DNA of 64,000 nt from Eriocheir sinensis. Lineage: Eukaryota > Arthropoda > Malacostraca > Decapoda > Varunidae. This document shows positions 1 to 10,407 of this stretch, piece by piece. Every line of letters begins with the position of its first letter. Position 1 is the stretch's first letter. Under the pieces are notes generated by a model. The model saw only the letters and a list, made by a program, of their open reading frames with translations. It searched no databases and was not told the DNA's origin. The stretch covers positions 4,452,026-4,516,025 of the forward strand of contig NC_066513.1 in assembly GCF_024679095.1 (NCBI RefSeq), given 5' to 3'. A program made the translations under genes and the position numbers.

Positions 1-18
1 CCCAGAGAGAAGTTCAGC

Positions 19-783
19 ATGCTCTCTAAACCCAGTTCCTCTCTCTTTCTACACCACACTACATTCACACAACACACACACCTTTTCCCAAAATTCAACA
101 TTCAAAATGGCGAAAAACAACACTGCCTCGTAGTCCCCGCCTGGGGGGGAGGGGGGGCCATAAATTCCCCCAAGGAGGACTCCCCTTCTGGCTGCCGACT
201 TGAGAGGTGTCCTGATAACTCCTCGAACCTCCTCCTTATCAATTTCTGCAACATTCGTGGTCTTCGTTCTAATTTTCATTCTGTGGAACACCATCTCTCC
301 TCCTCTAAACCTCATCTTCTCTTCCTCACCGAAACACAGGTTTCTGAGGCTACTGACAGCAACCTCTACTCTGTTTCCTCCTACTATCTCTATCCTAAAT
401 TTCAATCCAAAGCTGGATGTTACGCCTACGTGCGCAACGACATCATTTGCTCTCGTGCCCACGACCTTGACTCTTCTGAATTTTCCACCATCTGGCTAAG
501 ACTTCGTTGTCATTCTATTACTAAATACATCTGTGCTGTTTATCTCTCACCTAACTCTACTAACTATGTAAAATTCTTTGACTATTTGAATTCTAAAGTG
601 GAGCACATCTTGTCTCACTCTCCCTTTGCTGAAATCTCCATCTTGGGAGATTTCAACGTTCACCACCAGCTTTGGCTTTCATCCTCTTTCACTGACCAGC
701 CTGGTGAGCCAGCCTACAACTTTGCTCTCCTCAACGACCTACACGTATTCCCGACCGTCTTGGACACAGGCCCAACATTCTAG
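19..783 (+). pseudogene. LINE A endonuclease domain (AP/EEP-type), broken
   Basis: Encodes the N-terminal endonuclease that nicks target DNA to prime LINE reverse transcription. Visible motifs in order are N-x-IRGLRSN, the catalytic TETQ, a Y-x-SPNST strand, and the GDFNVHHQ motif of the exonuclease-endonuclease-phosphatase fold. Compared with copy D, about 22 bp are deleted near 740-750, removing the residues after NDL and shifting frame, so the ORF ends at 783 and the C-terminal part of the domain continues in another frame from about 785. A relic. Confidence 0.85.
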
Positions 784-837
784 ACCTCTTCCTTACCCCT
801 AATCCTTCTGCTTACTCTGTCAAAACTGTTCTCTCCG

Positions 838-1620
838 TTGGGCTCCTCCGATCATAACCTTATTTATGCTTCCTGTCCTATCGCTCCTGTATATCCTCTG
901 GACCCACCGAAGAGGCGATGCTTCTGGCATTTTGCTTCAGCTCGGTGGGACGACCTGAGGATGTACTTTTCCTATTTCCCGTGGAATGATTACTGCTTCC
1001 ATGAGAGAGACCCTTTTGTGTGTGCCCAGCGCATCTCAGAGGTGATTGTCTCTGGAATGGAGGCATACATTCCACGTTCTTTCTCTACTCCTCATGCTAA
1101 AAAGCCTTGGTTTAATCATGCTTGTTCTCGTGCTATTAAAGATAGAGAGGCAGCTCACAAAAGGTTCCAGAGCCTTCGAACTCCCGCTAACTATGACCTT
1201 TACATTTCAGCCCGGAATCGTGCCAAATCTATTCTCCGACTTACCAAAACTTATTTTATCAATAGAAAATGTCAACACCTTGCTTCTTCTAATTCTTCCC
1301 GTGACTTCTGGCATCTAGCCAAAAATATCTCCTCCAATTTCACTTCTTCCTCTTTCCCTCCTCTCCTTAACCCTGACGGCAGCACTGCCGTCTCATCTGT
1401 CTCTAAGGCTGAACTCTTCGCTCAAACTTTCTGTAAGAACTCCACCTTGGACGATTCTGGGCATATTCCTCCTACTCATCCCCCTCTGAATCCTTTATGC
1501 CTGTTATTAAGATTCTTCCAAATGATGTTTTCTATGCCCTCTCTGGCCTCAACTCTCAGAAGGCTTATGGACCTGATGGAGTGCCTCCTATTGTTCTTAA
1601 AAACTGTGCTTCCGTGCTGA
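838..1620 (+). pseudogene. LINE A linker between endonuclease and RT, broken
   Basis: Continues the LINE polyprotein after the frame break near 780. It begins at the SSDHNLI motif, the conserved SDH histidine/aspartate segment that closes the endonuclease domain, followed by the basic linker with [10 protein letters not shown] and [11 protein letters not shown] typical of jockey/CR1-group elements. It ends in a shifted frame at 1620, where the true RT frame has already resumed near 1497. Homologous residues are recognisable on the minus strand in copies B and D. Confidence 0.8.
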
Positions 1621-3051
1621 CACCCTGCCTGGTCAAACTCTTTCGTCTCTGCCTATCAACATCTACCTTTCCTTCCTGCTGGAAGTATGCCTTTGTACAG
1701 CCTGTGCCTAAGAAGGGTGACCGTTCCAATCCCTCAAATTACCGCCCTGTAGCTTTACTTTCCTGTCTATCTAAAGCTTTTGAATCAATCCTTAACCAGA
1801 AGATTCAAAAGCACCTTTCCACTTCTAACCTTTTATCTGATCGCCAGTATGGGTTCCGCAAGGGGCGTCCTACTGGCGATCTTCTTGCTCTCTTAAATGA
1901 CTTGGTCATCCTCTCTTAGCCGTTTCGGTGAAACTTTCTCTGTTGCGCTAGACATATCGAAAGCCTTCGATAGAGTCTGGCACAAGTCTTTGCTTTCTAA
2001 ACTGCCCTCTTTCGGATTCTATCCCTCTCTCTGTTCCTTTATCTCCAGTTTCCTTTCCGGCCGTTTTATCTCTGCGGTGGTAGACGGTCACTGTTCTTCC
2101 CCTAAACCTATCAACAGTGGTGTTCCACAGGGCTCTGTCCTATCACCCACTCTCTTCCTGTTATTCATCAATGATCTTCTTTCCATAACAAACTGTCCTG
2201 TCCACTTATACGCCGACGACCCCACTCAGCATTATTCAACTTCTTTCAATAGAAGACCCTCTCAACCGGAAGTACACGACTCCAGACCGGAGGCTGCAGA
2301 ACGCTTAACCTCAGACCTTGCTATCATTTCCGATTGGGGCAGAAGGAACCTTGTGTCCTTCAATGCCTCAAAAACTCAATTTCTCCACCTATCAACTCGA
2401 CACAATCTTCCGAACACCTATCCCCTATTCTTCGACAACACTCAGCTATCACCATCTTCAACACTAAATATCCTCGGTCTGTCCTTAACTCAAAATCTCA
2501 ACTGGAAACTTCACATCTCCTCTCTGGCTAAATCAGCTTCCTCGAGGTTGGGCGTTCTGTATCGTCTCCGCCAGTTCTTCTCCCCCGCGCACTTGCTATC
2601 CATATACAGGGGCCTTGTCCGCCCTCGTATGGAGTATGCATCTCACGTGTCGGGGGGCTCCACTCACACAGCTCTTCTGGACAGAGTGGAATCTAAGGCT
2701 CTTCGTCTCATCAGCTCTCCTCCTCCTACAGATAGTCTTCTACCTCTTAAATTTCGTCGCGATGTTGCCTCTTTTTCTATCTTCTATCGATATTTCCACG
2801 CTGACTGCTCTTCTGAACTTGCTAACTGCATGCCTCCCCCCCTCCCGCGGTCCCACTGCACACGACTTTCTACTCATGCTCATCCCTATACTGTCCAAAC
2901 CCCTTGTGCAAGAGTTAACCAGCATCTTCAGTCTTTCATCCCTCACGCTGGTAAACTCTGGAACAATCTTCCTTCATCTGTATTTCCTCCTGCCTACGAC
3001 TTAAACTCTTTCAAGAGAAGGGTGTCTGGACACCTCTCCTCCCGAAATTGA
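1497..3051 (+). pseudogene. LINE A reverse transcriptase, frameshifted
   Basis: Reverse transcriptase core in two overlapping frames (1497-1919 and 1897-3051). RT signatures in order are YGPDGVPP, NYRPVALLSCLSKAFE, YGFRKGRPTGD, then after the shift LDISKAFDRVWH (first catalytic aspartate region), SGVPQGSVLSPTLF and the catalytic YADD near 2210. The C-terminal part carries the thumb and the WGGSTHT-like region and ends at the conserved SFKRRVSGHL segment. The overlap near 1900 marks one small indel. There is no RNase H domain, as expected for this clade. Confidence 0.9.
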
Positions 3052-3133
3052 CCTCTCTTTCGGCCACCTCTTATGATTCTTTTTTAGGAGCAGCGAGTAG
3101 CGGGCTTTTTTTTATTATTGTTCCCTTTGTATA

Positions 3134-3997
3134 TAGGGTGAGGTGGACATAACTCGTGCACGGTCATGAGACGTAATACAAAGGCCGTCTTGTCGAAGCA
3201 AAACATTGAGGAAAGTCTCCATTCCCTCAGAAGAAAGAAAATGGGACACCAACAGCTGGCGCAGCCATCTTGTGCCGCAAGCCTCACGCCTGACAAAGCT
3301 AGGTTATTTTTTTATTTTTTATTTTTTGAGTTGTTTGATGCTATTTTCTCGCCTCATAGTAAAAGTGTATGGTGATTGTGAATATGTCGCGACTTTGCTG
3401 GTGAAGATTTCCATGGCGAATATGATCATATTGAAAATATATTTTCGTGGAAAGATATTGTTGTGCCGAGTTTTTGTGTTCGTGGGAATCCCTTAACAAA
3501 CATGTGGGTACTTCACGAGTCGTATAGCTAGTCGACGCAAAATGTTAATGTAAAGCCTGGTTACATTTGATGAGCATAGAAAGCCACCTAAAAATTACGA
3601 GTTAAAACACTGTCATCACTTGCAGAATTGGAAGTCCAAACAATCTAAACTGATACCTCAAAGGAAGCCCACATCCTAAGGATTACTTTAGGCATTTGGA
3701 TTTGAGTCTTGGTGCAAAGACAGATTTTTAAGAAATTTATTTATAAAATTGTGCGGGCCGTGAACACCTCGTGTACGAGCCGTGGCCCTCTGGTCACAAG
3801 CCGTACAGCAATTGACAAAAAGAAAAAAAATCTTCCTATCGAATTTTTTTTTTATCTGGGGAAGCTCAACAGATACTCATAAAGGAAATCAATTTCCTGA
3901 GAAGTATTATGCACTCTTTGTTTTGCCTGCTAGGGAAAATACATATTTTAATGAGCATTTTCCCACTTGTAGTGCGGGTTGTGTCCACCTAACCCTG
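3134..3997. mobile_element. TA-flanked MITE (Tc1/mariner-like ends)
   Basis: The left end reads AGGGTGAGGTGGACATAAC and the right end, reverse-complemented, reads AGGGTTAGGTGGACACAAC, an imperfect inverted repeat of about 20-30 bp flanked by TA on both sides inside TATATA. No transposase is recognisable within 864 bp. Left of it lies LINE A, right of it the RNase H LINE, so it sits exactly at the junction of two LINEs. Superfamily placement rests only on the TA duplication and end style. Confidence 0.6.
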
Positions 3998-4002
3998 TAT
4001 AT

Positions 4003-5077
4003 AGAGGCGAGGGAAGAAGCTGAACGTGCTGGTCTCTTGTTTCAAGAAAACCCCTCTCCTGAGCTGCTCCGTCGATACCAAGAGTCAAGGGACGCTCTTG
4101 TGGCACTACAAGAGTGTGTCATTGCAGAGTCCTGGCGGAAATTCACAGATAACATCAACCAGCAAACGAGTGTGGCCTCCATGTGGCGCCTCATCCGTCG
4201 GGTGATTAAGAAGACGCCCTCAACTGCCCATCACCACACTCCCGCCGCCTACGCGCAGCAACTTGCTGACGCATGGTCGGACTCGTCGGAGCAGTCTACC
4301 CCTGCCAGCCTTCCCGCCCACATACAATATGCCCTCTCCTCCCGTGCTCCTGTCCGACGGCTCCGTCTCATGTCAGCTCTACTGCAACCGGATGACGATG
4401 AGTCCATGCCGATCACCGCGGGTGAACTGCGCCGTGCTCTGTCTAGAGGTAAGGCTTCGTCTCCTGGTGATGATGGTATTACTTACTCTGTACTACGCCT
4501 GCTGCAACAAGTTCCCGGGAACCCACTGCTACTACTCTGCGATGGTTGTGTACCACAAGCCTGGACCAGCAGCACCATCATACCCATCCCAAAGCCAAGT
4601 ACGGCAGAGTTCAGACCCATTTCCCTCACTTCTTGTTTCTGCAAAGTAATGGAAAGAATCTTGCTTAACCGTCTTATGTATCGGCTCCAGGACCGCCTTT
4701 CGCCCCGACTATTTGGGTTCCTTCCTCAGCGCAGCACACACCACTGCCTCGTCGACTTATACTCTCGCCTCTCCCGGGACAGCGTGGTGGCTCTCGTCGA
4801 CCTCAAGAGTGCCTTTGATGTTGCTAACAGGGACATCATTTTGGATAAGCTCGTTGACTTTGATATTAAGGGTAATCTCTTACGGTGGATTAGGGGCTAC
4901 CTCAGTAACAGGACCTCCCGTGTGTTCTTCAGTGGTGCATACAGTCATTCGAGAAGTTTTCTCCTTGGTACGCCTCAAGGGGGTGTTCTAAGTCCGTTTT
5001 TGTTTAATATTTTGATGCATCGGCTACTCACTTCTCTACCTGACATTCCTGGTATTACGATTACAATGTTATGCTGA
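4003..5077 (+). pseudogene. RT (fingers and palm) of RNase H LINE, split at catalytic motif
   Basis: The N-terminal two thirds of an RT. Motifs seen in order: KASSPGDDGITYS, EFRPISLTSCFCKVMERI, FGFLPQRSTHH, VALVDLKSAFDVANRD with the first catalytic aspartate, and LGTPQGGVLSPFLFN. The frame ends at 5077, one codon region before the catalytic YADD. An apparent single-base insertion close to 5068 puts YADD (about 5071) in a different frame. The open frame extends upstream to 3782 through the MITE, but that part is not LINE protein. Confidence 0.85.
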
Positions 5078-5585
5078 TGATATATGTGTTCATTCCACTT
5101 CACCAAGGGATCTTCAGCTGTTTCTTGCCTCCTTCTCCGTGTCCTCCTCTAACTGTGGTATCATTGTCTCTCCTGATAAGAGCAGGATATTCTCCTGCCG
5201 CCCTCCTGCCGCTCTGCCAGACTTCACCGTTGGAGGGACTGTCATTCCATTGTGCACCCAGTACTGTTACCTTGGCGCACCTGTCAAGATTTCAACAGTC
5301 TTCCCCGCCGGGCGCCAGGCCCATTCTCTCATCCGTGACTTGGTGGATCGCCTCCAGAGACGGCTTCAACCTCTCCAGTGGTTCACTAACAACTCTTCGG
5401 GCATCTCCATTCCTGTGGCCAGGACCATATATATTACTTTCATTCGCTCTGTTGTTGATTACCTCTCCCCTGCCTTAGTACAACTTCCCCGAACTACTTT
5501 AGATCCGTTAGAAAAATTTCAGAACAGAACGATGAGTCATTCTTGGGTGTCCCATGTCTACCAGAATTGTAAATATGCAATGTGA
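5071..5585 (+). pseudogene. RT C-terminal part with YADD of RNase H LINE
   Basis: Resumes the RT after the frameshift. The catalytic YADDICVHS lies at the start (tatgctgatgat near 5071), followed by the SPDKSRI segment and CTQYCYLGAPV, equivalent to the LG-x-LxG region after the palm. The apparent methionine at 5139 is internal, so the functional frame starts at the frameshift. The frame is lost again near 5560-5600, where the linker to RNase H changes frame. Confidence 0.8.
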
Positions 5586-5701
5586 GTTACGTCTTCCACC
5601 CTTGGTCGAGAGAATTTATTCTAATGTCACTCGTCTCACTGTTAAGTGCCTCCATTTCCCACATCTCTCGTCCCACTACTCGCAGCTGATCAGTACGTCG
5701 C

Positions 5702-6799
5702 TTGGACCTGCTCGACCTGTTCCTTTCTATATTGCCCGCTGGTCGCGCCCTTATTCGGTCTGTCTCTTCCTTGATGCGCAGTCTTGATTTGGATATTCCT
5801 GCTGTTGACGTGCCCCCAGGCCCGCCCCCGTGGTTGTTGCCAACGCCAGAGGTAAGCCTAACTCCTGCATCCATGTCTGACCCGCCTCCCTTACAGCTGC
5901 AGTTGGCCTTGGAACACGTATCAACAGTGACATCCTCCATCACAGCTCCACACTACCTCTACACTGACGGGTCACCGCAATCGGACGGTGCGGTTGGTTG
6001 CGCAGTCTTCTCGCCTGACTTGGAGCCTCCTCCTGGGGGTTGGGTTGGCCGTCGCCTCCGTGACCACTCCAGCTCCACATTGTGTGAGCTATATGCCATA
6101 TTAGATGCCGTCAGCCTCGTTTGTCAAAGGGGAGTAAATGCTGCCATTATTTGTGATTCGAAGCCTGCCCTTTACTCCCTGTCTGCTGTTCAACCTACCC
6201 ACCCTCAAGTCATTCAACAGATCCTGTCCTTTTTATCTTTAATGAATGATCGTAAACTGTGTGTTAATTTTTTATGGGTGCCATCTCATGTGGGTCTGTA
6301 TCACAATGCCACAGCTGACCGCCTATCGAAGGAAGCCTGCCGTCTGCCTCCATGCGGTGATGGACGCCCCCTCTCCCTGCCCTGCCATCTCTCCAGAGTC
6401 CGTTCCGCCGCCTTCCTTCCTGCACGGCGTCGTAGGGATGCAGAGAGGCCTCACAGCGTCACCATCAACCACTACGAGTCTGTCTGCCGCCACAAATACT
6501 CTTACCGACGCCGGGGCCTCATGGTTCGGAGACATAATGTTGTCTCCGCACGTCTGCGGCTGGGCTACCGTCCACCGTGGCAGGTCGCCGGGGTGGAGGG
6601 GGAGCCTGTATTCGCGGAATGTCGCCTGTGCCGCTCACCGATGTCGAACAACATTGAACATTACTGCCTGGCCTGCCCCACTGTTCGTGGTTTGCTACCC
6701 CAGGGACAGCCGTTGGATGCTGTCTGCCGCCACCTCTTGAACCACGACTTCCCCGATGCAATCCTGGTGCGCCACCCTCGTTTTGGTGGATTTCCATGA
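5702..6799 (+). pseudogene. RNase H domain and C-terminal zinc segment of LINE
   Basis: RNase H removes the RNA strand during reverse transcription. The acidic residues are present in order: YTDGS (about residue 80), CELYAI with the glutamate, ICDSKPAL with the second aspartate, and VPSHVGL..NATADRLSKEA with the final histidine/aspartate. Downstream a C-x2-C..H-x4-C pattern (ECRLCR..EHYCLAC) fits the C-terminal zinc-binding segment seen in I-group LINEs. The frame is intact through the stop at 6799. It belongs to the same element as the RT to its left. Confidence 0.85.
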
Positions 6800-6805
6800 T
6801 GTTAT

Positions 6806-6821
6806 GTGCCCTACGCGGCAC
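6806..6821 (+). other. 3' UTR hairpin of RNase H LINE
   Basis: GTGCC-CTACGC-GGCAC is a perfect 5-bp stem with a 6-nt loop, directly after the RNase H stop codon. LINE reverse transcriptases often recognise a 3' stem-loop in their own RNA, so this is a candidate recognition structure (inference). Confidence 0.35.
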
Positions 6822-6950
6822 TTGTACCGATATATCTTTATGAAGTGTGTATAGTGCATCACCTTGCTTCCTGTTTTAGTGTGTGTGTGTGTGTGTGTGA
6901 CCATTGTCTATAGTTAAACCAGATGCATTTGCTAAAAATTGTTTTGTCTG

Positions 6951-7028
6951 ACTGGGAAAAAGAAAAGAGAAATATAGTAAGTACTTTCGTATATTACATC
7001 TTCAGACTAAATGGTACATTTGACAGAT
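6951..7028 (+). mobile_element. Inverted Penelope-like element fragment
   Basis: About 78 bp, starting ACTGGGAAAAAGAAAAG and ending near TTTGACAGAT, nearly match the reverse complement of 15866-15945 continued at 14420-14426, the upstream part of the PLE on the minus strand. A short inverted piece of the same element beside the main copy is a known peculiarity of Penelope-like insertions. Similarity stops abruptly at both ends. Confidence 0.6.
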
Positions 7029-7240
7029 GGAGACAGTTTATATACACGGACAAAGGCAAAGTCGAGGTCGGACAAACCATCAGCGGAGAGGGAGGCGAAG
7101 CATAATTAGTGGGATTAACCTGACTTGCCCAACCGTTGGTGAAGGGGCTTAGTTTGAGTCAGGTAAATACCTGCCAGGTGTTCTTTGACAATACCTAAAA
7201 CGATTAACCTCACTCAGATGTTAGTGTTTCCACATGTCTG

Positions 7241-7241
<1 letters not shown>

Positions 7242-7314
<73 letters not shown>
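7242..7314. repeat. (TG)n microsatellite
   Basis: A pure TG/GT run of about 72 bp. A related AGGATTAACCTGACT-type sequence lies on both sides (7113 and 7322). Confidence 0.95.
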
Positions 7315-7316
<2 letters not shown>

Positions 7317-7415
7317 AGAAAGGATTAACCTGACTCCATCCACAAGTGAAGAGTTGGGCAGGTGTTAATGAAACAAGGCGGAGAAAAATATACCTGACAA
7401 CAATTACAACCTTAA

Positions 7416-7423
7416 TGTGTGTG

Positions 7424-7472
<49 letters not shown>
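7416..7472. repeat. (TG)n microsatellite next to the PLE 3' end
   Basis: A TG run with one GC interruption, about 57 bp, located just outside the 3' UTR of the minus-strand Penelope-like element. Confidence 0.9.
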
Positions 7473-7475
<3 letters not shown>

Positions 7476-7550
7476 TTTAATCAGGAGGGTATTTTTTAAC
7501 AATCAGATCAGTTAGAAATTTATTACAATTGAAGTGGCCGTAGCTAATAT

Positions 7551-7757
7551 TCATGTTGTCCCTGCAATAAGGCATGACTCAATTACATTTCTTTCTTCAA
7601 TACTTTTACATTTTGCTAAAGCCTTTGAACCAGACCAATCAATATGGTGATCATATGATGATTTATGTTGGAAAAGGCCACTTCCTTCTTGTTCGGTTCT
7701 TACACTATATTTGTGTTGGGATATTCTTGTTTGTAAATCCTTTCCAGTTTGGCCGAC
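7551..7757 (-). pseudogene. PLE GIY-YIG endonuclease, C-terminal half
   Basis: Read on the minus strand from 7757 to the stop at 7551-7553, this gives GQTGKDLQTRI then HKYSVR, HHIDWSG and IEERNVIESCLI. That is the continuation of the KNCNKFYVG half at 13576: the GIY-YIG arginine region (TRI), the histidine segment and a downstream glutamate-rich helix. It has no start codon because it is cut off by the LTR at 7758. PLEs use this nuclease to open the target DNA. Confidence 0.8.
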
Positions 7758-8386
7758 TGTGAGGGAAAACGTGAGGCCACGATCTCTCGTCCTGAATATT
7801 AAAATGTAATAGCCAGGAATGCCCTAATAGCCCTTTGGAGAGGAAAACAGCACAAAATAAGGGTGAGTGTGTTAATACAAACAAAGACGACAAAATGACC
7901 ACAAAGTAATCAAACCACTGTAGTAACAAAGACGACAAAATGACCACAAAGTAATCAAACCACTGTAGTGTGCAAAAGGGGTTGGCCTGCTGAGTCACCG
8001 GGGTTGGGTGCACCGGTTGTAATCCTCTCAGCTAAAGGCCAGGGAAGTGAAGTCCATAGGCTGGAGTGCAGGGGGAGACAGCAGTGGTGACTTGGTCGGG
8101 CGGTACAGCCAGGGGAAAAGCAGAAAGGGACCCAGACACGCAGCTTTCCCAGTGAGACGAAGGACCAGCGTGAGGTTGAGAAGGCGAGGTGTGCACTCTG
8201 TGGTGGTGAGCTGGTGTCTGCCTTAGCCCGCCAGCCGGGCTATGACGTCGGCTCGGAAGTAGGAGGAGCCAGGGCGGTAACGAGGCCGGCAGACTTAACG
8301 AGGGCAGCAGACTTAACAAGGCCGGCAGACTTAACGAGGGCAGCAGACTTAACAAGGCCGGCAGGGCGTAGTTACACACCCTCACA
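7758..8386 (-). repeat. 3' LTR of Gmr1-like element (629 bp)
   Basis: Matches the 13117-13575 LTR along its length but is 170 bp longer. Extra material includes a tandem copy of an AACAAAGACGACAAAATGACC unit around 7880-7965, an insertion around 7998-8130, and additional units of an AACGAGGGCAGCAGACTT repeat near 8280-8360. Termini TGTGAGGG/CCCTCACA are intact. Confidence 0.9.
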
Positions 8387-8396
8387 CGGCCCCCCA
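8387..8396 (-). promoter_or_regulatory. Polypurine tract region of Gmr1-like element
   Basis: On the minus strand TTTGGGGGGCCG immediately precedes the 3' LTR, the expected position of the plus-strand primer. It is short and imperfect as a purine tract. Confidence 0.5.
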
Positions 8397-8431
8397 AACA
8401 AGAATCTGCTGGAAGCAGATTACACCAAAAG

Positions 8432-9454
8432 TTAACATGACCTGCTCAGTAGGTCAGCACCCAAATTATCTTTGCATGCCACATGAACGACTCTGAACTT
8501 GTAGGCTTGAAGAGACAAAGCCCAACGAAGCAGTCTATCATTCTTTCCTTTGAATGTTGACATGTACAAAAGAGGCTTGTGATCTACCTCCAAAATAAAC
8601 TCCTTACCGCGTAGGTAGAAGTCAAACCTGTTGATGGCGAAGACGACTGCAAGGCACTCTCGTTCAGTCGTGGAGTACCTTGTTTCCCGGTCGAGTAACT
8701 TCCGACTGGCATAGGCGACGGGATGTGGACAGTCGCTGTAGTACTGCAGAAGGACTGGTCCAATCCCGCGGCTGGAGGCATCGGTCTTCAGAACGAAGAT
8801 CAGATCCGGGTTCGGCAGACGAAGCACTGGTGGCGAGACCAACTTATCCTTGAGGTGTTTGAACCGCACCAACAAGTCTTCACTCCAAGCCAAGGGTTCG
8901 GGAACATTCTTCTTGAGCAAGTCTGACAAAGGGCCGGTGTATTTAGCTGCCTGCGAGATAAACATGAGGTAAAATGACACAAGCCCAAGGAAGGCTTTGA
9001 TAAGTTTCTTGGTGGTAGGTGGAAGCATGGTGGTGATGGCATCGGTCTTGTCATGCTGAGGTCGAAGATACGTCCCGTCGACGATGAATCCAAGGTACCG
9101 AATGGAGGGGACTCCGAAACGACACTTGGATGACTTGACGGTGAGATGATGTTCCCTCAACCGTTCCAGGACTCCTCGAAGAGCTTCTTGATGCGTGGAC
9201 CAGTCCTTTGAATAAACAAAAATATTATCGAAGTAGAAGGAGACGTTAGAGATCCCACCAAGCACAATGCGCATGAGGCGTATGTAGGTAGCACAGGCAG
9301 TAGAGAGACCGAAGGGCATGCGGCGAAACTCCATCAATCCTAGGTGGGTTGGAAAAGCTGTGAGAGCTTTGGCGTTGTCGGTGAGAGGTACCTGGTAATA
9401 CGCCTTGCACAGATCCAACTCGCTGAAATACTTGGATCCTGAGAATTTATGCAA
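8432..9454 (-). pseudogene. Gypsy reverse transcriptase palm/thumb and RNase H
   Basis: Starts inside the RT at HKFSGSKYFSELDLCKAYYQVPL (catalytic aspartate in ELDL), then MPFGLSTA and the catalytic box FYFDNIFVYS near 9210-9235. The usual F-x-D-D is F-x-D-N here because the codon is AAT, so a metal-binding aspartate is lost. The connection domain follows (LGFIVDGT, LVSFYLMFI), then RNase H with LKTDASSRGIG, TTERECLAVV and DHKPLLYM, ending ADLLSRSC with the stop 46 nt from the 3' LTR. No integrase follows, confirming the unusual order. A frameshift separates it from 9505-10407. Confidence 0.88.
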
Positions 9455-9504
9455 GTCCTCGGTAATGTTGCAGGTGGGTTCAGCATGAAAAACTGTGATG
9501 GAAT

Positions 9505-10407
9505 TTAATTGGCGATAATCATAGCCATTCTGTAGGAATTGTCTGGTTTCCTTACCATCACAACAGGAGAACAGTGAGGAGAGGACGAGCGTTGGATGAT
9601 TCCTTGCTGGAAGAGAGTCTCGACTTCTTGTCTGAAAGATGGCTGAAGATGGACAGGGACGGGATAAACCTTGGTTTGGACTCGGTCGGTCGTGGTGAGA
9701 GTGATGTCGTGTTCTAGGGTAGTGCAGTGACCTGGAGCATCTGAAAAGACATCAGCAAATTCTCTGCGGAGATCTTCAAAGTTGGCGTTCTGGTCCCAGG
9801 TGAGGGATTCTCCTACCTGAAGCTTTCCGGTAGCAGGGACCTCTAAGGAACTCTGAAAAACTTCGTTAGGAAACTGCTCCTCGATGACGGCGGGTCCATC
9901 TTTCCCAGGCGCCGAGAGTGCTTCTAGGGTGGCAACTTCATCCAGGACCTGTATACACTGAACTTGGGCCCTGCGATGGTACTTTTTCAGGATGTTGACG
10001 TGGAAGACTTTAGGTCCTTGGGGAAGATCAACGAGGTAGTCTACTTTACCCCTTTTCTGTAGGATCCTGTAGGGGCCCTTCCAGGACACAAGGAGCTTGC
10101 TGGTGTCGCTGGGTAGAAGAACGAGAACCTCGTCTCCTGTGTTGAAACTCCTACCTTGAGACTTGAGGTCAAAATAAGTCTTGTAGAGGCGGCGGCTGAC
10201 TTCAGCGTTCTGGGCGGCGATCTTGCTACATTCCTCCAATTTATCCCGTAGCTCCAGAACGTACTGGAAGCTGGTACGTTCTTCCTGTTGAAGGGTCTTG
10301 TCCTCCCGAAGGTCGCGCAACACAGAGAGGACCACGGACGCTGCGACCATAGAGCAGTTAGACGGGCGAGAAACCTGTCCTGTCACTGGGAGTTTCTCGG
10401 AGGGCAA
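9505..10407 (-). pseudogene. Integrase C-terminus (GPY/F) plus RT N-terminus
   Basis: A bridge fragment: integrase C-terminal helix region (KLEECSKIAAQNAE), then the GPY/F module SWKGPYRILQKRGKVDYLV followed by VFHVNILKKY, then a linker, then the N-terminal RT with YPVPVHLQ, GIIQRSSSPHCSPVVMVRK. This single stretch shows integrase immediately upstream of RT. It is out of frame with both neighbours: a shift near 10360-10400 separates it from the integrase core, and another near 9510 separates it from the RT palm. The apparent ATG at the start is incidental. Confidence 0.85.

Larger units (their letters stand above)
1..3128 (+). mobile_element. Jockey-type non-LTR retrotransposon (LINE), copy A
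   Basis: A LINE running from the window edge to about 3125 on the plus strand. It encodes an AP-type endonuclease followed by a reverse transcriptase without RNase H. The 3' untranslated end (GGAGCAGCGAGTAGCGGGC then T-rich sequence) matches copies B, D, H and I in this window. The distal 3' end seen in H and I (GCCCTTGAGCTG..CTCC..poly-A) is missing; similarity stops at about 3125 next to a MITE. Frames are broken several times, so the copy is dead. The 5' end lies outside the window. Confidence 0.9.
4000..6900 (+). mobile_element. RNase H-bearing LINE (I/LOA/Nimb-like group), 5'-truncated
   Basis: A second LINE family distinct from copy A: reverse transcriptase followed by a full RNase H domain and a C-terminal cysteine-histidine segment. 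The endonuclease is absent, so the copy is 5'-truncated at about 4000. The 3' UTR contains a small hairpin and ends in a TG-rich simple repeat near 6880-6900, which may be its tail. Clade assignment within the RNase H LINEs is uncertain. Confidence 0.85.

Noticed and set aside
8032..8397. Serine/leucine-rich ORF on the minus strand and its mirror at 13025-13546
   Set aside because: Both lie within the LTRs of the gypsy element and translate an 18-bp tandem repeat.
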